From Weeksellaceae bacterium (GTDB taxonomy: Bacteria; Bacteroidota; Bacteroidia; Flavobacteriales; Weeksellaceae), in the NCBI GenBank assembly GCA_028698395.1, contig JAQVDG010000114.1, positions 1-6,756 on the forward strand: a stretch of DNA of 6,756 nt, read 5' to 3'. Below the pieces are notes generated by a model. That model saw only the letters and a program-made list of their open reading frames with translations. It had not been told where the DNA came from and ran no database searches. This document shows, one piece after another, positions 3,990 through 6,756 of this stretch. How positions within the stretch are numbered: position 1 is the first letter of the stretch; each line of letters starts with the position of its first letter. The position numbers were made by a program, and so were the translations under genes.

Positions 3990-6756
3990 TCATTCTATTT
4001 CAATTTTATCAATTTCTTTCATTAATCTGTCTGTTTCAGTCAATGCAACAATTATTTTTTGATAATGCAAAATATCATCAAACTCTAATTTCCTTTCCTT
4101 GCGGTCTTTTAGCCATTTTTGAGCGGGTTGATAACCACCAATGTAAAACTCCCAAGCAACTTGCGGAACTTTGTCAAAATACTGGGTTTCGTTAATGTAA
4201 ACTTTACCGTCTTTAAATTGGGGCTTGCCCACCATATTATCGCCATCTATGGGATATTGTGTAATATAATTTTCAACAGTTGGACTTTCCAACAAATGGA
4301 TTTCACGGATTTCTCCACCCAATTTTACCAATTGCCAAAACGTGTCTTGGTCTTTTGGATAAGGCACTCTCGGGAAATCGATTTTTAGAAACTCTTTGTA
4401 TTTCTCTCTGTAAGCAGGCGAATGTAAAACGGCATAAATGTAATCGAGAATGTCTAAAGGTGAAAAAGAACCATCAACACCTTCGGTTAAATCACAAACA
4501 ATATTTTCATCAGGAAGAAAAACGTGATTAATGCTTATGGCAATCTTTTCTACTATTTCCATATTTAGGTTGGGCGTTCTTTCTGTTGTTTGTTCAATGG
4601 TTTGTTGACCGTTAGTTTCTGGGTAGATATAGAGAGGGAATGTATAACCTGAACCGTACCTACCTGCCGTTCCCGTTAGGTTAAAATCATTTGCGTACTT
4701 TGTACAAAGCACATACTTCCAATCATCAGCACATTGTCTGGCAACTACAAGACCAATATTATTGCCTTTGACAAAATGTTGCATTACGTCATTTCTTGGT
4801 GAATTTATCCAATGTTCATTCTTATCAAATTGGTACATAAAATTAAAATCAAAAGGTCTAAAATGAACTTTCATAACTCCTTTTGCTCTTGCATTTCTTA
4901 AATCATCTAATCTACCTTCTTTAGATACTCTCCGCGAGTCTTTTATCTTAAATTCCGTATAAGGATTTTCAGAAGTCAGAATATTATCCGTTGTTTCGTT
5001 TAACTCTTTTATGGTCTTGAACACTGATAATTTATCATTGGCTGTAACCATCCCTGATGTAAAATTTTCAAACACTTCGCTAACCTTAAACCCTTTTTCA
5101 TATAATTCTCTTCCTAAATCATCTTTAGGTACAAAAAAGTAATAGGGTTTGTTATATGCTAATTCTTTAAATTCAACATCTCTTAGTGAATTTTCAGAAA
5201 GGAAATCATATTTCATTTCTCGTTTACCAAACAAATCATAGTGAAACACTTTCCCTAATTCGTTAGATTTTTTCTTCCCTGTTTTTACAAAAATATTAAT
5301 GCTTACCCCTTGCATAATGTCAAAAACATTTACGTCTGCTGAACCATCAGGTGCAGTTTCTTTTTTCTTACTATTACCGTGTAAATCTATGGTGTAAATT
5401 TTATCATAGGTTTTGAGTAAATGCCAACGCATTCCCCTAAAAGTTGGATTGTCTAAAAATCCGTGAGGATTTATATAGGCTAAAACTCCGCTTCCGTTTT
5501 TCTCGATATAATGCTGTCCGTAACGTAAGAACTTTACATAATCATCATTAAGCCAATGTTTGCGTTCATTGAAATGAACACCGTCAACGTATTTATAATC
5601 TTCAATCAAATTGCTTATCCATTCGCCATTGTTAGAAGAAATACCGCTGTAAGGCGGATTTCCAATTACACACATAACGGGAGAATCTCTTTTGATGTGG
5701 TTGGCTTCATTGGCTTCAGTACTCAGCCAATTGGCAAATAAAGTTCCTGTGTCTTGGTGGTGTTCTTCTAAACTATTGGTCAGGTAAACTCTAAATCGTT
5801 GGTTGGATGTTGGTTTGTAGCCTGTTTCGGTTAAAAGCAAATCTAGTTTCAAATGTGCCATTGCATAACTTGCCATTAGCAATTCAAAACCATTGAGGCG
5901 AGGCAAAAGATGTGTTTCTACATAATTACTCCAAATACCTTGTTGTCCTTCAAGTTTTTTGTGAATATGTTTGATTACTTCAGCTAAAAAAGTGCCTGTG
6001 CCTGTTGCAGGGTCAAGTATCTGTACTTTGTGTACTTCCTGTTCTATCTTTTTCCCTTGTACGTCAACTTTTATTTTGGTTTTGCTCGTGTCGGCAAGTC
6101 CTTGAGGTAAATCAAATTCGGTTTTTAAAATATCGTCAACGGCACGAACAATGAAATTTACAACGGGTGCAGGCGTGTACCAAACGCCACGGGCTTTACG
6201 CAATTTTGGGTCGTACTCGCTCAAAAAGGTTTCGTAAAAATGGATTATCGGGTCTTCCATTTTTGTGCTTTTGCCGTAATTTTTCAAAATTTCATCAACG
6301 TTGCAAGCCAAGAAAATATCTGTCAAACTATCTACAATCCATTTAATCCGGTCGTCAATGTCAGGTCCTGCTATGTAGCCAAACAATTTTCTCAAAAACG
6401 GATTTGATTTTGGGATCAATTCAGCCGCTTCCTGTCTGCTAAATGTTGGCAAGGTGGGGTCGTGCAAACGAGCAGCAAACATACCATAAGCAATAGTCTG
6501 GGCGTAAACATCTGCAAATCCTTTAGGTGTAATGTCGTGTATCAGAATTTGCTTAAAAGCATTCATTTGGTCTTTCAGGGTACTGTCTTCGCTGTTGTTC
6601 TCATCGCTTGTCAATGCCTTCTCAATAACCTCAGAAAGAAGGCGGGCTTTGCCCGCCATCATTTCTGCAAGTTTTTTACTGCTTTTTATTGTTTGCCCAA
6701 TATGGGTACAAAAATCTTTAATCAGGTTTTCAAATCGCTCGAAATTCTCTGGTATT
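3990..6756 (-). CDS. Type ISP/IIG-like restriction-modification protein (N6-adenine methyltransferase with specificity domain), 5'-truncated
   Basis: Single-chain DNA methyltransferase that transfers a methyl group from SAM to adenine N6, probably fused to an N-terminal nuclease outside the window. The frame stays open past ATG 6662 to the right edge, adding conserved-looking residues (PENFERFENLIKDF, SKKLAE), so that ATG is not the start. Numbering from it (890 residues): helical region 1-150; SAM-site lead-in GVWYTP 159-164; motif I DPATGTGTF 217-225; catalytic motif IV NPPY 335-338; a conserved block around AYINPHGFLDNPTFRGMR 395-412; then a long C-terminal part (about 500-850, with HFRPFDFNFMY 600-610) resembling the type ISP target-recognition domain. 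In short family members, an N-terminal PD-(D/E)XK nuclease of about 150-200 residues precedes this, so the full protein may be about 1,070-1,110 residues. No separate methylase or specificity gene is needed. There is no frameshift, and it ends at TGA 3990-3992. Confidence 0.92.
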   Translation of the reverse strand, partial: IPENFERFENLIKDFCTHIGQTIKSSKKLAEMMAGKARLLSEVIEKALTSDENNSEDSTLKDQMNAFKQILIHDITPKGFADVYAQTIAYGMFAARLHDPTLPTFSRQEAAELIPKSNPFLRKLFGYIAGPDIDDRIKWIVDSLTDIFLACNVDEILKNYGKSTKMEDPIIHFYETFLSEYDPKLRKARGVWYTPAPVVNFIVRAVDDILKTEFDLPQGLADTSKTKIKVDVQGKKIEQEVHKVQILDPATGTGTFLAEVIKHIHKKLEGQQGIWSNYVETHLLPRLNGFELLMASYAMAHLKLDLLLTETGYKPTSNQRFRVYLTNSLEEHHQDTGTLFANWLSTEANEANHIKRDSPVMCVIGNPPYSGISSNNGEWISNLIEDYKYVDGVHFNERKHWLNDDYVKFLRYGQHYIEKNGSGVLAYINPHGFLDNPTFRGMRWHLLKTYDKIYTIDLHGNSKKKETAPDGSADVNVFDIMQGVSINIFVKTGKKKSNELGKVFHYDLFGKREMKYDFLSENSLRDVEFKELAYNKPYYFFVPKDDLGRELYEKGFKVSEVFENFTSGMVTANDKLSVFKTIKELNETTDNILTSENPYTEFKIKDSRRVSKEGRLDDLRNARAKGVMKVHFRPFDFNFMYQFDKNEHWINSPRNDVMQHFVKGNNIGLVVARQCADDWKYVLCTKYANDFNLTGTAGRYGSGYTFPLYIYPETNGQQTIEQTTERTPNLNMEIVEKIAISINHVFLPDENIVCDLTEGVDGSFSPLDILDYIYAVLHSPAYREKYKEFLKIDFPRVPYPKDQDTFWQLVKLGGEIREIHLLESPTVENYITQYPIDGDNMVGKPQFKDGKVYINETQYFDKVPQVAWEFYIGGYQPAQKWLKDRKERKLEFDDILHYQKIIVALTETDRLMKEIDKIEIE

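Noticed and set aside
3679..4062. Plus-strand open frame of 127 codons across elements C and D
   Set aside because: It overlaps two repeats and the end of the restriction-modification gene. Its composition follows the repeats rather than a protein.
6657..6662. ATG ATG at 6662/6659 as the start of the restriction-modification gene
   Set aside because: The frame continues open with family-like residues to the window edge, so the start lies outside.

Overview
The window most likely comes from a low-GC member of the Bacteroidota (Flavobacteriia-like). This rests on protein style, the high A+T content, A-rich rather than Shine-Dalgarno leaders on most genes, and the type of long structured intergenic repeats. 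No rRNA, tRNA, CRISPR array, transposase or integrase was found.

Layout. A 5'-truncated dinB gene (DNA polymerase IV) runs rightward to 885. Everything after it is on the minus strand. Reading that strand from the right edge, there is a large 5'-truncated type ISP/IIG-like restriction-modification protein (6756 to 3990), an unrecognised six-helix membrane protein (3673 to 2663), and a two-gene ABC-2 exporter operon (ATPase 2523 to 1798, permease 1801 to 1067, coupled by an ATGA overlap and a strong internal Shine-Dalgarno). The operon meets dinB tail to tail.

The three gaps between these units are filled by structured repeats. Element A (920-1049) and element C (3708-3838) share a core of 118 bases with no gaps and 106 matches. 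Each can fold into a long imperfect hairpin with two side stems. Element B (2552-2646) is a different sequence with the same plan: complementary heptamers ending in AAC / beginning with GTT at its outer edges. Element D (3906-3974) is a separate 22-base-arm imperfect inverted repeat right after the restriction-modification gene. Each unit's stop codon lies 16-17 bases from the next structured element, and the two complete units start only 28-34 bases from the preceding repeat. The heptamers bounding the ABC operon (GTTGTGC and GCACAAC) are exactly complementary.

The main hypothesis is that this is a cassette array: accessory genes (restriction-modification, membrane protein, exporter) each packed with an attC-like folding element, as in integron cassettes or clusters of attC sites without an integrase, ending at a housekeeping DNA-repair gene. 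The alternative is that these are ordinary dispersed intergenic repeats of Bacteroidota. The sequence alone does not settle this. The second unit fails the heptamer complementarity test, and no integrase is visible.
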